Source of the DNA: Lentihominibacter butyricus | GTDB lineage: Bacteria > Bacillota > Clostridia > Peptostreptococcales > Anaerovoracaceae | Direction: 5' to 3' | NCBI RefSeq assembly: GCF_025567305.1 | Contig: NZ_JAOQJP010000012.1 | Location: 1-64,000 of the forward strand | Length of the DNA stretch: 64,000 bases | Part shown: positions 52,080 to 61,262 of the stretch, piece after piece | How the letters are laid out: each line of letters begins with the position of its first letter | How positions within the stretch are numbered: the first letter of the stretch is position 1 | The notes under the pieces: model-generated | Database searches by the model: none | What the model was told of the DNA's origin: nothing | Seen by the model: only the letters and a program-made list of their open reading frames with translations | Position numbers and translations under genes: made by a program

Positions 52080-53883
52080 GGGCTGTCGCATTAACGATTT
52101 AAGGTCGTTAGGGCGGTGTCCCTTTTTCATTTCTTTAAAACATTGGAATTCTAAGCTTACTCTTTGATGATCATATTGTTGTTTTGCGTATCACAAAATA
52201 CAGACACTATTCTCGTCTCTGAACTTCCGTTTCAGTTTTTTCATTTAAAATTATGCAGCTTCTTTTTCCTGTTTCAGTTCATAAAGATGCAGGTTGAGCT
52301 TATCGTTTTGGATCCTGCTATGAAGCCATCCCAGGTTATGTGACATGGCAAAGAGTATGTATTCCGCCTGCACATTGACGCTTCCACGACACAGGAATCC
52401 AGTAAATCCACAGTCTCCTTTGATATCGGCAAAGCATCCTTCTGCCTGTATACTTCTGTTCATGCGCAGCTTTTTTCCTTCTTCCGAATCGATGAGCCGG
52501 TATTCTTCCGCCCGCAGAGCCTCAAATTTTCGTGATACGATCAGAGTCTTGTATCTTTTATCCAAAGGTTTCTTCCAGTTCTTTCCTTCAAGACATTTTG
52601 CTCTGTGAGGACATCCGTCGCATTCTTCACAGTAGTAATGGGTTTCTTCCCGGATATATCCTGAGGCTGTTTTGACTTTTCTGCTTCCCGTTTTTTTGAC
52701 AGCTTTTCCATTGCAGCAGATGTAACAGTCATGCTCTGCATCATACATCATATTTTCTTTGCGACCGATTTCCTTTGAAAATTTCCGGGTGCCGATCTGT
52801 TCATAGCTGCCAGGCTTTATGTAGGCTGCGATCCCCCTTTTCCTTAAGATAGGTCAGATTCTCTTCACTTTCATATCCGGCATCTGCTACGATCCTCTCA
52901 AACTTCATGTTCAGATTCGATTCCATGTTTTCCACGAATGGCTTTAATGTCAGTACATCTGTTGGATCAGGGAATATCCCCACAGAAACAATAAATCCGG
53001 AATTAACAGCATGCGGTACATTAAATGCAGGTTTGAGCTGTCCGTTCATCATATGATCATCCTTCATATGCATGAAAGTTGCATCATTGTCGGTCTTGGA
53101 ATAACTGTTTCGCATACCGCATTTGTGGATCTTCAGCTCGTATTCCCTGATCTTTTCAAGCGCAGCTTCCAGATCCTCGATATCTCTCTGCAGCTGTTCT
53201 TTTCTGTGCCCTCGCCCGCAGACGAATTCAAGGCCCTGCTTCCGCGCAAGGGTTTTGAGAGTTTTCAGTAGCTTCTTTACATGCTTTTTCCTGACCTGCT
53301 TTTGCCATAACGGCTTAAGGTCATATCGCTGTATGATATCTCCAACCAGCAAAGCAGTTTTTCTTGAAAATCTTGCCTGATGCCTTGAAACTGCCCGTTT
53401 CCATACAAAAGTATATTTGTTTGCAGCAGCCTCGATCTTTGTTCCATCAATGAAAACTTCTGACGTGGTAAGCTGATCAAGTTCATAAAGTATGCGGCTC
53501 ATCTGGGCCAGGAAGCTTTGCGCACATTTTGCAAAGTGCTTTGTTCGGAATCTTGCGATCGCGGCATGATCAGGTGCAGCTCTGCCTTCCAGAAGATATT
53601 TGTAATTGATATCACGCCTGCAGTTTTTCTCGATGGACCTGGAAGAAATATCTTTGGCTTCATGGTATGCATACAGCATTACCTTTATCAAAGCATCCAG
53701 TTCCATTGGTATTTTCAATTGATAGTTTTGTTCGTTCAGTATATACTGTTTTCGTAAGATGTTGTGTTTGGTCATACAACTATTTTACCATACCCTGCTC
53801 ACATCCTTGTGATCAGGGTAGTTTTTTTGCACGAAAAAAGAGGCTCCGCCCTAACGATCTTAAATCGTTAATGCGACAGCCCC
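52080..53883 (-). mobile_element. IS1182-like insertion sequence beside ssrA
   Basis: Terminal inverted repeats GGGCTGTCGCATTAACGATT (left) and the reverse complement at the right end agree over more than 35 bases with one or two differences. A 5-bp direct repeat CATAG flanks the element (52075-52079 and 53884-53888). The only gene is a frameshifted transposase. The right end lies a few bases from the tmRNA 3' end. Confidence 0.85.
52251..53775 (-). pseudogene. IS1182-family transposase, frameshifted
   Basis: The N-terminal part (53775 to 52801, 324 residues) has the DUF772-type domain (PDHAAIARFRTKHF) and DDE pieces (FIDGTKIEAAANKYT; ADAGYESEENLTYL). The frame then breaks in a run of five G (minus strand, 52833-52837). 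With four G it would continue as GIAAYIKPGSYEQIG into the C-terminal part (52251-52751). A one-base insertion is the simplest cause. The transposase is therefore probably dead unless slippage restores it. Confidence 0.88.
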
Positions 53884-53891
53884 CATAGGTT

Positions 53892-54265
53892 TGGTGGAGA
53901 TGACGGGAGTCGAACCCGTGTCCGAAAGCATTTCCACGAGACTTTCTCCGAGCGCAGCTTATGTTTTAAGATTTCGCCTCTCTCAACGCCCAAAAGCAGG
54001 CTTTGAAATCAGCTATCCCGTTGTTCCCTCATGCTGCCGGGCTTTCACATGAAGTTTTCCTGTATGATCGATGCCAGGTCTCCAGCCTACAGGTGAGCCG
54101 GAGCTGACACGCACAGCTTATGACTGACTACGCAGCCATAGCCATAGGTGCGAAATTATTGTTCTTTTTAGCGTTTATATTTAAACGGCCACTTTTAACG
54201 TAGACTTGGCGACTACGGCTCGCTTATCCGGTTTCCACACCCCCGTCGAAACCATAAACATCCCC
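53892..54265 (-). ncRNA. ssrA: Transfer-messenger RNA
   Basis: tmRNA frees stalled ribosomes and tags their products. The 5' end GGGGATGTTTATGGTTTCGAC pairs, as the acceptor stem, with CATCTCC before the 3' CCA, and the T arm is GGGTTCGACTCCC. The tag frame (54174 to 54130) encodes AKKNNNFAPMAMAA then TAG. smpB lies close downstream of the 5' side on the same strand. The IS1182-like element sits just beyond its 3' end. Confidence 0.96.
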
Positions 54266-54317
54266 ATATCTCACTGCAGACGATCGCTCGCCTGCAGGGT
54301 TTTTCTCTGAATAATCT

Positions 54318-54623
54318 TTACTGATCTTCGTCAGCTGCTCCTGCTCTGACATCACTGATCTGCTGCTGCAGATCTGCTATGTTGTCCTCATATACCCTGA
54401 TCTTCTCGCAGTACTCTCTGATCTTTTCGTTATCTATACAGTCCTGCTGGAACAGATCGTAGCAGTAGTCACCTATAGCCGCCTTTGCAGCTTTGATGTT
54501 CTGCTTTTCAGTGCTGATCTTTCCCTTGAGCTTGCCGATCTCCAGCAGCTCATTTGCTTTGCTGCCCGCCTTGTTTGCGGCAGCTCCCGCTGTTTTACCT
54601 ATTTTGTTCAAGAAACTCTGCAT
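54318..54623 (-). CDS. Small coiled-coil protein of unknown function
   Basis: The 101-residue product begins MQSFLNKIGKTAGAAANKAG, a glycine/alanine-rich amphipathic region, followed by a long helical part (about 30-95). It lacks zinc motifs and membrane spans. It lies 12 bases after smpB and precedes ssrA, so it is probably co-transcribed with smpB. I do not recognise the family; similar proteins often carry a C-terminal zinc ribbon, absent here. Confidence 0.72.
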   Translation of the reverse strand: MQSFLNKIGKTAGAAANKAGSKANELLEIGKLKGKISTEKQNIKAAKAAIGDYCYDLFQQDCIDNEKIREYCEKIRVYEDNIADLQQQISDVRAGAADEDQ

Positions 54624-54635
54624 ATCACAGCCTCC

Positions 54636-55079
54636 TTACTTTCTCATGGCCTGCTGCATCCTTCTGTCAGCATCCCTCTTGGCAATATCGTGTCTCTTGT
54701 CATATTCTTTCTTGCCTCGCGCAACTGCGATCTCTACTTTGGCAAGACCGCTACCATTAATGTACATCTTCAGCGGCACCAAAGTCAAGCCTTTTAATGT
54801 AGTGTATCCGATAAGTTTCCTTATCTCACGCTTGTGCATCAGCAGCTTTCGCGGTCTGACAGGCTCTGCATTGAACCTGTTGCCCTGTTCGTACGGACTT
54901 ATATTCATACCGTAGAGTATTATCTCTTCATTTTCTATCTTCGCATAGCTTTCCTTTATGCTCACTTTTCCCTGTCTCACCGATTTTATTTCGGTACCGG
55001 TAAGAGATATCCCCGCTTCATAAGTCTCTTCTATAAAGAAATCGTGTCTGGCTTTTTTATTATTTGCTACGATTCTCAT
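54636..55079 (-). CDS. smpB: tmRNA-binding protein SmpB
   Basis: SmpB delivers tmRNA to stalled ribosomes. The 147-residue protein has NKKARHDFFIEETYEAG, GTEIKSVRQGK and the basic tail (ARGKKEYDKRHDIAKRDADR). It is the usual neighbour of ssrA. GAAAGGATG lies before the ATG. Confidence 0.97.
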   Translation of the reverse strand: MRIVANNKKARHDFFIEETYEAGISLTGTEIKSVRQGKVSIKESYAKIENEEIILYGMNISPYEQGNRFNAEPVRPRKLLMHKREIRKLIGYTTLKGLTLVPLKMYINGSGLAKVEIAVARGKKEYDKRHDIAKRDADRRMQQAMRK

Positions 55080-55098
55080 TTCCCATGCATCCTTTCTG

Positions 55099-55596
55099 TC
55101 ATCTGAAGCAGACTTTGCCTATACATTCACGGCTGTCGACGATGCCGACCGCCTCATTCCTGCTGTCCATCGATGCTCTGCGGTCATCGCTGAGCACGAA
55201 TATTTCATTCTTCCCGAGCGTCGTTTTCTTTACAGTCTTCATATCGGCCGGTTCTGACATATATTCCTCGTAAGGGCTGCCGTTGAGATAGAATATATTG
55301 TCCTTTATCTCTATGACATCTCCGCTGCTTCCTGCAACTCTCCTCACCAGTATCGCGCCTTCTCCGTCCTCTCCGTGCACATCACATCTGAATGCGACTA
55401 TATCACCGACAGCTGGAGCCGTATCGTGCGCCTTTCCATATGCCATCCTGTTCACCAGTATGTGATCTCCGTCTGACAAAACCGGCTCCATGCCGCTTCC
55501 GGTCATATCTTCAACTGTGAATACGGCTGACAGCGCCAGCGCCAGTGCGATACCTGCCGCACCGGACAGTACATAAAGCAGCATTTTTCTGATCAT
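55099..55596 (-). CDS. Signal peptidase I paralogue without catalytic residues (copy 1)
   Basis: The 165-residue protein has the S26 signal-peptidase fold: one N-terminal membrane span (about 5-26), the box B segment with GSGMEPVL and the box D-E segment FVLSDDRRASMDSRNE. The serine expected before MEP is glycine (G35), and the lysine expected in the (V/I)KRV motif is arginine (R85). It is therefore probably inactive as a peptidase. Start 55596 has GGGAGG upstream. It is last of three tandem copies. Confidence 0.85.
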   Translation of the reverse strand: MIRKMLLYVLSGAAGIALALALSAVFTVEDMTGSGMEPVLSDGDHILVNRMAYGKAHDTAPAVGDIVAFRCDVHGEDGEGAILVRRVAGSSGDVIEIKDNIFYLNGSPYEEYMSEPADMKTVKKTTLGKNEIFVLSDDRRASMDSRNEAVGIVDSRECIGKVCFR

Positions 55597-55675
55597 AGCG
55601 ACCTCCCGCTCATTAAAAATATGTACCACTGTGCATCGGCTGTCTATGCCGCCGGTTTTTACGGTTTCTTCCTCT

Positions 55676-56194
55676 CTATTTGAGCAGACCTATCTCACTG
55701 AACGGATAGAGCCTGAAAAACGCCTTTCCTATGATTTGATCCTCGTCGACAGTGCCCACTTCATCCGACCTGCTGTCGAGGCTCACTCCCCTGTTGTCAC
55801 CCATTACGAAAACTTCGTTTTCCGGAACGGTGAATCCGTCTATCTCGCCGCTCGTGAACCCCTCGAGCGTATAAGGCTCATCCAGTCTCACATCATTGCG
55901 GTAAACACTGCCGTCCTTTATGGTTATCACATCGCCTTCAACGCCGATGACACGTTTTATCAGGATCTTTTTCCCACTGCCGTCATCCTTGCTGATATCC
56001 GACTTGAAGATTATTATATCTCCGTATGACGGATGATCCTTCGTCACATACGCCAGCTTGTTGACGAACAGATAATTGTTCTCATACAGCGTCGGCTCCA
56101 TCGAGCTTTCCTTTACTATCGTCGGTTTTATCACAAAAGTTATCGCTAATACTATTATGAGTGCTATTATTATGTCTTTTATAAATTCCTTCAT
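55676..56194 (-). CDS. lepB: Signal peptidase I (active copy)
   Basis: This 172-residue membrane-anchored serine protease removes signal peptides from exported proteins. The anchor is about residues 7-23. The catalytic serine S31 (ESSMEPTL) and the general-base lysine K80 (ILIKRVIG) are both present, as is the GDNRGVSLDSR box E. It is the only one of the three tandem paralogues that has both residues. It lies 1 base after the upstream copy. Confidence 0.94.
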   Translation of the reverse strand: MKEFIKDIIIALIIVLAITFVIKPTIVKESSMEPTLYENNYLFVNKLAYVTKDHPSYGDIIIFKSDISKDDGSGKKILIKRVIGVEGDVITIKDGSVYRNDVRLDEPYTLEGFTSGEIDGFTVPENEVFVMGDNRGVSLDSRSDEVGTVDEDQIIGKAFFRLYPFSEIGLLK

Positions 56195-56195
56195 C

Positions 56196-56735
56196 CTAGT
56201 CTATTCCTCCGAATCGTGACAAAGGCCATACGGAAAAGAGCACACGCCCCTTTATCGCTTTCATATCGACCGGGCCGAGCTTTTCATTCCTGCTGTCGAT
56301 ATCCTCATCTCTGTTGTCGCAGAGCAGGAAGACCTCGTTTTTCTTCAGCTTTACTTTCATTTCACCGTCAGCGCCCTTTATACCGCCCGGAGCAACATAT
56401 TCATCTCCGTCTATGTACACCTTGCCGTCTTTGATCTCCACAGTCTCCCCCGGAAGTCCGGCTACACGAGCTATGATGTTGTCGTCATAGACATCCGGAG
56501 CTGCGGTCTTTTCGAGAACCACTATATCGTTCCTGTCAGGCGCTCCTCTCTTGGCCGAGTACGATGTCTTGCTGAGTACAAGCACCTGCCCGTTTTCTAT
56601 CGCAGGCGACATCGCCTTTCCCTCGTTCACTTCCGGCGCGACCAGAATAAACATAACTATCGCCAGCACGAATGCGACTGCATACGGCGATTTCCGCCTT
56701 CTTCCATAAGTCTGTCCACTTGATCCTCTGTTCAT
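56196..56735 (-). CDS. Signal peptidase I paralogue without catalytic residues (copy 3)
   Basis: The 179-residue paralogue has a basic N-terminus (GRRRKSPYAVAF), one membrane span (about 17-34) and S26 boxes with LLCDNRDEDIDSRNEKLG. At the serine position it has alanine (A41 in EGKAMSPAI) and at the lysine position alanine (A89 in IIARVAG). It can hardly be a peptidase. It may be an accessory or inhibitory partner of the active copy. It lies one base before the active copy in the operon. Confidence 0.85.
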   Translation of the reverse strand: MNRGSSGQTYGRRRKSPYAVAFVLAIVMFILVAPEVNEGKAMSPAIENGQVLVLSKTSYSAKRGAPDRNDIVVLEKTAAPDVYDDNIIARVAGLPGETVEIKDGKVYIDGDEYVAPGGIKGADGEMKVKLKKNEVFLLCDNRDEDIDSRNEKLGPVDMKAIKGRVLFSVWPLSRFGGID

Positions 56736-56746
56736 ACTTTATCCTT

Positions 56747-57718
56747 TCATTTTCCGGCATCCGCCAGCAGCAGCTTCCTCGCTCTGATGAACTCAGACGG
56801 TAAAGGAGCCTCGGCTGTTGTGCCCTCAAGATATTCCAGTCCCTCGATACTTCCCTTGAATTCAAGCCTGCACGCATGCAGCAGCTGCGTCGTTATGCCT
56901 TCTTTTTTCAGCTGCCGGTTCACAGCCGGATCGCCGTACTTGCTGTCGCCCGCCAGCGGGAATCCGGCATGAGCGAGGTGCGTCCTTATCTGGTGCGTCC
57001 GTCCTGTGAATATCCTCACTTCAACGAGAGAAAAGTTTTTTCCCGTGCTGACCGGCTTCACGTACGTAGCTGCCGCCTTTCCGCTGCCGTCACTGCTCAC
57101 TTCCGAAATATTCCTGTCCGTATCCCGCTTCAGGTTTTCATTGAGAAAGACAGGCTCCTTCAGACTGCCGCAGACTATCGTCATATAATACTTTTCTATA
57201 TTATCGTGTTCTCTTATGGATCTTGTCAGATTTCGCAGCGCAGCTGAATTCTTTCCAAAAACAACAAGGCCGGTGGTGTTCCGGTCAAGCCTGTTGACGG
57301 GTGCAGGAGTAAAAGTCTTCTCTTTCGAAGGATCGTACTCTCCCTTGTCCTGCAGGTATCCGCACACCTGATTCACAAGTGTGTTCTTCTTCTCATGAGA
57401 ATCGCCGTGCGTCAGAAGCCCCCACGGTTTATCGACGATCAGGATGTTGTCATCTTCATATGCGATCTTGAACTGTCGTTTCGATGTCTTTTTTCTGCTG
57501 TCAGTCGCCAGCTCTTTTGCCTTTTCTTCAGGTATGTAAATGCTCAGCTCGTCGCCCGTGCAGAGCATAGTGTCTTCCTTTGCACGTTTTCCGTTCAGCT
57601 TGATATCTTTTCTTATCAGCTTGTAGATAAAACTCAGCGTCGCTTTTCTGAAATACTTCCTGAGAAAACGGTCAAGTCTCTGGCCCGCTTCATTTTCAGT
57701 AATAATCAATTTCACCAT
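56747..57718 (-). CDS. RluA-family RNA pseudouridine synthase
   Basis: The 323-residue protein has an S4-like N-terminal part (residues 10-70), the catalytic NRLDRNTTGLVV and GRTHQIRTHLA. The target uridine (rRNA or tRNA) cannot be told from sequence. The ATG at 57718 has no good ribosome binding site; TATAAT ends 7 bases before it, so the transcript may be leaderless. It is the first gene before the signal peptidase group. Confidence 0.88.
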   Translation of the reverse strand: MVKLIITENEAGQRLDRFLRKYFRKATLSFIYKLIRKDIKLNGKRAKEDTMLCTGDELSIYIPEEKAKELATDSRKKTSKRQFKIAYEDDNILIVDKPWGLLTHGDSHEKKNTLVNQVCGYLQDKGEYDPSKEKTFTPAPVNRLDRNTTGLVVFGKNSAALRNLTRSIREHDNIEKYYMTIVCGSLKEPVFLNENLKRDTDRNISEVSSDGSGKAAATYVKPVSTGKNFSLVEVRIFTGRTHQIRTHLAHAGFPLAGDSKYGDPAVNRQLKKEGITTQLLHACRLEFKGSIEGLEYLEGTTAEAPLPSEFIRARKLLLADAGK

Positions 57719-57849
57719 GTTTATGATTATACAACAACTCCTCATCTAAATACAATTTTTTGTACCAATTATTATAAATAAATTTTATACCATTGTTTAT
57801 AAAATGGTGTTAAAATCATAGCAGCAAATAACAGACTCAGGAGGTCATC

Positions 57850-59634
57850 ATGTTCAGATCCATACAGACAAAGACAATGTTTTTTCTAGTTACGCTCGCC
57901 ATATGCCTTACTGTGATCATAGGTTACATGACTGTGTTTGCAATGGACTACGCTATCGAAGGGCTGAAGCATGATGATATGCGCGACAAAGTCCTGACCG
58001 CATCGCGAGCCGTTTCACAGGAGCTGGAAGGCAGGACTTCTCCTGACACGTCAGTGCTCGACACCATCGACCGCGGCGACCTCGCCTGCCACTATTTTTT
58101 CATCAATGCCGACGGAACGATGAAAGGATGCAGTGACGAGGAGACGCCATATGACCTTGACTTCTCCGGAAAATCAAACGTCCAGAAAGTTTACAAAAAC
58201 GGAAAGTACTATATATCCGCACTCGCTCCCGTACAGACCGGCGAACCCGGCTGGTTTCTATGTGCCGAAGAGGCAAAGTCCGACTACATGCAGACGGTGA
58301 CCAATATCAAGACGATCATCATCATAGCCATAATAATCATCATACTGATACTCTGGCCTGTGGGCAAAAAAATATCCTACGAAATACAGGCTCCGATCAA
58401 AAAACTCGCAGAGGATGCCGAACGCATCGCCGACGGCGACATCAGCCGCGGCATACAGGTATCCGAGGGCACCGAACTCGCGGACATCGCGGATTCATTC
58501 AATCTGATGCTCAACAAGCTGAAGGACACTATGCAGCAGGTCCTCGACAAATCTGCTGAAGCAGTATCGATGCAGGAGATCATGGCGTATGTGGACGAGA
58601 CATACAACAATCTGCCGACGGGGATAATCAGCATAAACAATATCGGCGAGATCACTACCTTCAACAGTACGGCTGAAGAGATCACCGGCATCCATCCCGA
58701 TGACATCATCGGTATCAGCATCAGCAACCCTACGCCGCCGCAGATAAAGAAACTCATATCCGAGCTCAAGAGATGCCTGAGCCGCGGCTCGCTGCAGATA
58801 AAAACGATAACCGATATAAGAAATATCTCCGGCGAAACTATACCTGTCGAATACAGCATCAATATCCAGTTCGGACTCCAGGGAGAAGTCATCGGCGCCA
58901 TCTGCGTGTTCCGAAAGATAGAAGACATACACAGCTTCGAGGAAAGCGCCAACAGAGTCAAGACCATGGAGACGCTCGGAGAGATCGCGGCAAGCATGGC
59001 TCACGAGATCAAAAATCCGCTGACGAGTATACGCGGCAATACACAGTATCTCGAAATGATGCTGAATGAAAAAGGTATGGAGTTCGACGAACTTGACATC
59101 ATCATGCATGAGACCGACAGACTGACCAACATGCTCAATCTGCTGCTGAATTACGCCCGCCCGCGTCTGCCTGAGACAGAAAAGCTGCACATCGAGGAAA
59201 TCATGCAGTATGTAGTCGATCTTACGAGCAAGGACAGGAGCGACAGTGTTTCCGTCAAGTGCGAATTCAGCAGGACGCCTCGCGTGATGATCGACAGAGA
59301 AATGCTGGAATCCGTATTCATCAACCTGATGCTGAACGCATCACAGGCTATGCCTGACGGAGGCTGCATACACCTCAAGACCAGCTTCGACAAAAACAGG
59401 AACATGGTCTGCGCGTCTGTCAGCGACACAGGCAAAGGGATACCGCCGGAAATATCCGAAAAGATATTCGACCCGTTCTTCACGACAAAGGATACCGGTA
59501 CCGGACTGGGACTTCCTATCGCACTTCGCACGATCAAAGCTCACCACGGCATCATAGAAGCCGAAAGCATAGAAGGCGAAATGACAAAATTCACGATAAT
59601 GCTCCCGGCTGTAATCGAAGAGGAGGATGACTGA
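57850..59634 (+). CDS. Membrane sensor histidine kinase
   Basis: The 594-residue kinase has a membrane span (about 10-30), an extracellular sensor (about 31-148), a second span (about 150-172), a HAMP linker, a PAS domain (about 255-365), the phospho-acceptor H385 in ASMAHEIKNPLTSIRG and an ATPase domain (VFINLMLNAS; GKGIPPEISEKIFDPFFTTK; GTGLGL). It phosphorylates the neighbouring sigma-54 activator. CAGGAGG precedes the ATG. The signal is unknown. Confidence 0.93.
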   Translation: MFRSIQTKTMFFLVTLAICLTVIIGYMTVFAMDYAIEGLKHDDMRDKVLTASRAVSQELEGRTSPDTSVLDTIDRGDLACHYFFINADGTMKGCSDEETPYDLDFSGKSNVQKVYKNGKYYISALAPVQTGEPGWFLCAEEAKSDYMQTVTNIKTIIIIAIIIIILILWPVGKKISYEIQAPIKKLAEDAERIADGDISRGIQVSEGTELADIADSFNLMLNKLKDTMQQVLDKSAEAVSMQEIMAYVDETYNNLPTGIISINNIGEITTFNSTAEEITGIHPDDIIGISISNPTPPQIKKLISELKRCLSRGSLQIKTITDIRNISGETIPVEYSINIQFGLQGEVIGAICVFRKIEDIHSFEESANRVKTMETLGEIAASMAHEIKNPLTSIRGNTQYLEMMLNEKGMEFDELDIIMHETDRLTNMLNLLLNYARPRLPETEKLHIEEIMQYVVDLTSKDRSDSVSVKCEFSRTPRVMIDREMLESVFINLMLNASQAMPDGGCIHLKTSFDKNRNMVCASVSDTGKGIPPEISEKIFDPFFTTKDTGTGLGLPIALRTIKAHHGIIEAESIEGEMTKFTIMLPAVIEEEDD

Positions 59635-59636
59635 TA

Positions 59637-61088
59637 ATGAACAACAAAACTATACTGGTCGTTGACGACGAACAGAACGTACGTCAGCTGATATGCAAAG
59701 TCCTTGAAAAAGAAGGCTTTACCGTCCTGACCGCATGCAACGGCAGCGAAGGACTGGAGATTTTCCATAAAAACAGCATCGACCTTATAATAAGCGATAT
59801 CAAAATGCCTGAAATGTCCGGCATAGAATTCCTGCACAAGGTGAAAGAAGAAGAACCCGGCATCGGCTTTATCCTGATCACCGCATTTGCAACCACAGAA
59901 ACTGCGATAGATGCGATACGAAGCGGCGCTCAGGACTATATCACCAAACCGTTCGACCTCAAAGAGATCGTCACGACGGTACGCAAGATCCTGCTGACAG
60001 CAGACAGCGGCGATGACCTCAACTACAGACTCAGCGACTCAGATGATAGCAAAACGACAAGCAACAGCCCCGTTATGCAGCAGGTATACAAGCTGGCAAA
60101 AAAAGTCGCAGTCTCCGACTCCACAGTCCTGATACTGGGTGAGACCGGTACCGGAAAAGAAGTCATATCGACAGCCATACACCAGTGGAGCCGGCGATGT
60201 GACAAGCCCATGATAAAAGTCAACTGCGGCGCCATCCCCGACAACCTCCTCGAAAGCGAGCTGTTCGGCTATGAAAAGGGTGCATTTACAGGAGCATCTT
60301 CATCGAAACCGGGGCGCTTCGAGATCGCAGACGGCGGGACCATATTCCTCGATGAAATAGGTGATATATCGCCCCAGCTGCAGGTGAAGCTCCTTCGCGT
60401 GCTGCAGGAGCGCACCTTTGAACGCCTCGGAGGGATAAAGCCGGTATCCGTCAACGTGCGCATCATCGCAGCCACGAACCGAGACCTGAAGGAAGCTGTA
60501 AAGGCCGGGGAATTCCGCGAAGACCTTTACTACAGACTCAATGTCGTCCCTATCCAGCTGCCGCCTCTCCGCAAACGAAAGGAAGATATCGAAGATCTCG
60601 TCAACGTGTTCCTCAGATCTTCTGCAGGCATCTCCGGATGCGCAGTCAAGAGCATGAGCCCCGAAGCCATGGCGTGCCTAAAAAACTACAACTGGCCGGG
60701 CAATATAAGAGAACTCGAGAACATCATTGAACGATGTGTCGTGATAACAGAAGACGACATCATAGGTGCAGACAGCCTGCCGCCTGAGATCATTTCATAT
60801 GCGCTTGAAACCGAAAACAGCAGCGATGACATAGACAAAGAAAGCTCACAGTCAGTTCCGCTTTCTCACGCAGACGGCACCGCATCCACACCGCCATCTG
60901 CATCTGCCGTCAGCACATCAAAAACGGCCGACTCACTCAGCAGTGCCATCGACGACCGCGAACGCGAAGTGATCGTCAGAGCGCTGAAGGAACACGGCGG
61001 CAACAAGACAAAGACCGCGCTCGCTCTCGGCATCAGTCGCAGATCGCTGCACCGCAAGATACAGAAATACGAGATCACCGAAGCATAA
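59637..61088 (+). CDS. NtrC-family sigma-54-dependent response regulator
   Basis: The 483-residue activator has a receiver domain with phospho-acceptor D54 (ISDIKMPEMSG), an AAA+ domain with Walker A GETGTGKE, the sigma-54-contact motif GAFTGA in YEKGAFTGASS, and a Fis-type helix-turn-helix (KTKTALALGISRRSLHRK). The SD GAGGAGG lies in the end of the kinase gene. It probably acts on the -24/-12 promoter found near the divergent permease at 62794-62808. Confidence 0.95.
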   Translation: MNNKTILVVDDEQNVRQLICKVLEKEGFTVLTACNGSEGLEIFHKNSIDLIISDIKMPEMSGIEFLHKVKEEEPGIGFILITAFATTETAIDAIRSGAQDYITKPFDLKEIVTTVRKILLTADSGDDLNYRLSDSDDSKTTSNSPVMQQVYKLAKKVAVSDSTVLILGETGTGKEVISTAIHQWSRRCDKPMIKVNCGAIPDNLLESELFGYEKGAFTGASSSKPGRFEIADGGTIFLDEIGDISPQLQVKLLRVLQERTFERLGGIKPVSVNVRIIAATNRDLKEAVKAGEFREDLYYRLNVVPIQLPPLRKRKEDIEDLVNVFLRSSAGISGCAVKSMSPEAMACLKNYNWPGNIRELENIIERCVVITEDDIIGADSLPPEIISYALETENSSDDIDKESSQSVPLSHADGTASTPPSASAVSTSKTADSLSSAIDDREREVIVRALKEHGGNKTKTALALGISRRSLHRKIQKYEITEA

Positions 61089-61117
61089 AGTCATAGATAG
61101 CACAAAGATCGAAAACA

Positions 61118-61164
61118 GAAACGCCGTGCTGCAGCCATCATCAGGTTTTGCAGCACGGCGTTTC
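61118..61164. terminator. 16-bp perfect hairpin between the regulator and the permease genes
   Basis: GAAACGCCGTGCTGCA and TGCAGCACGGCGTTTC form a perfect 16-bp stem. The convergent setting suggests a shared terminator, although the U-tract is short. Confidence 0.7.
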
Positions 61165-61262
61165 CGCTTCGCCATAATATTTATATCATCCAGTTATACA
61201 CATGATCTCTGTGATCATCATACGCCAGACATCTGACATCGTGTACCGTTACGCGCCATATC

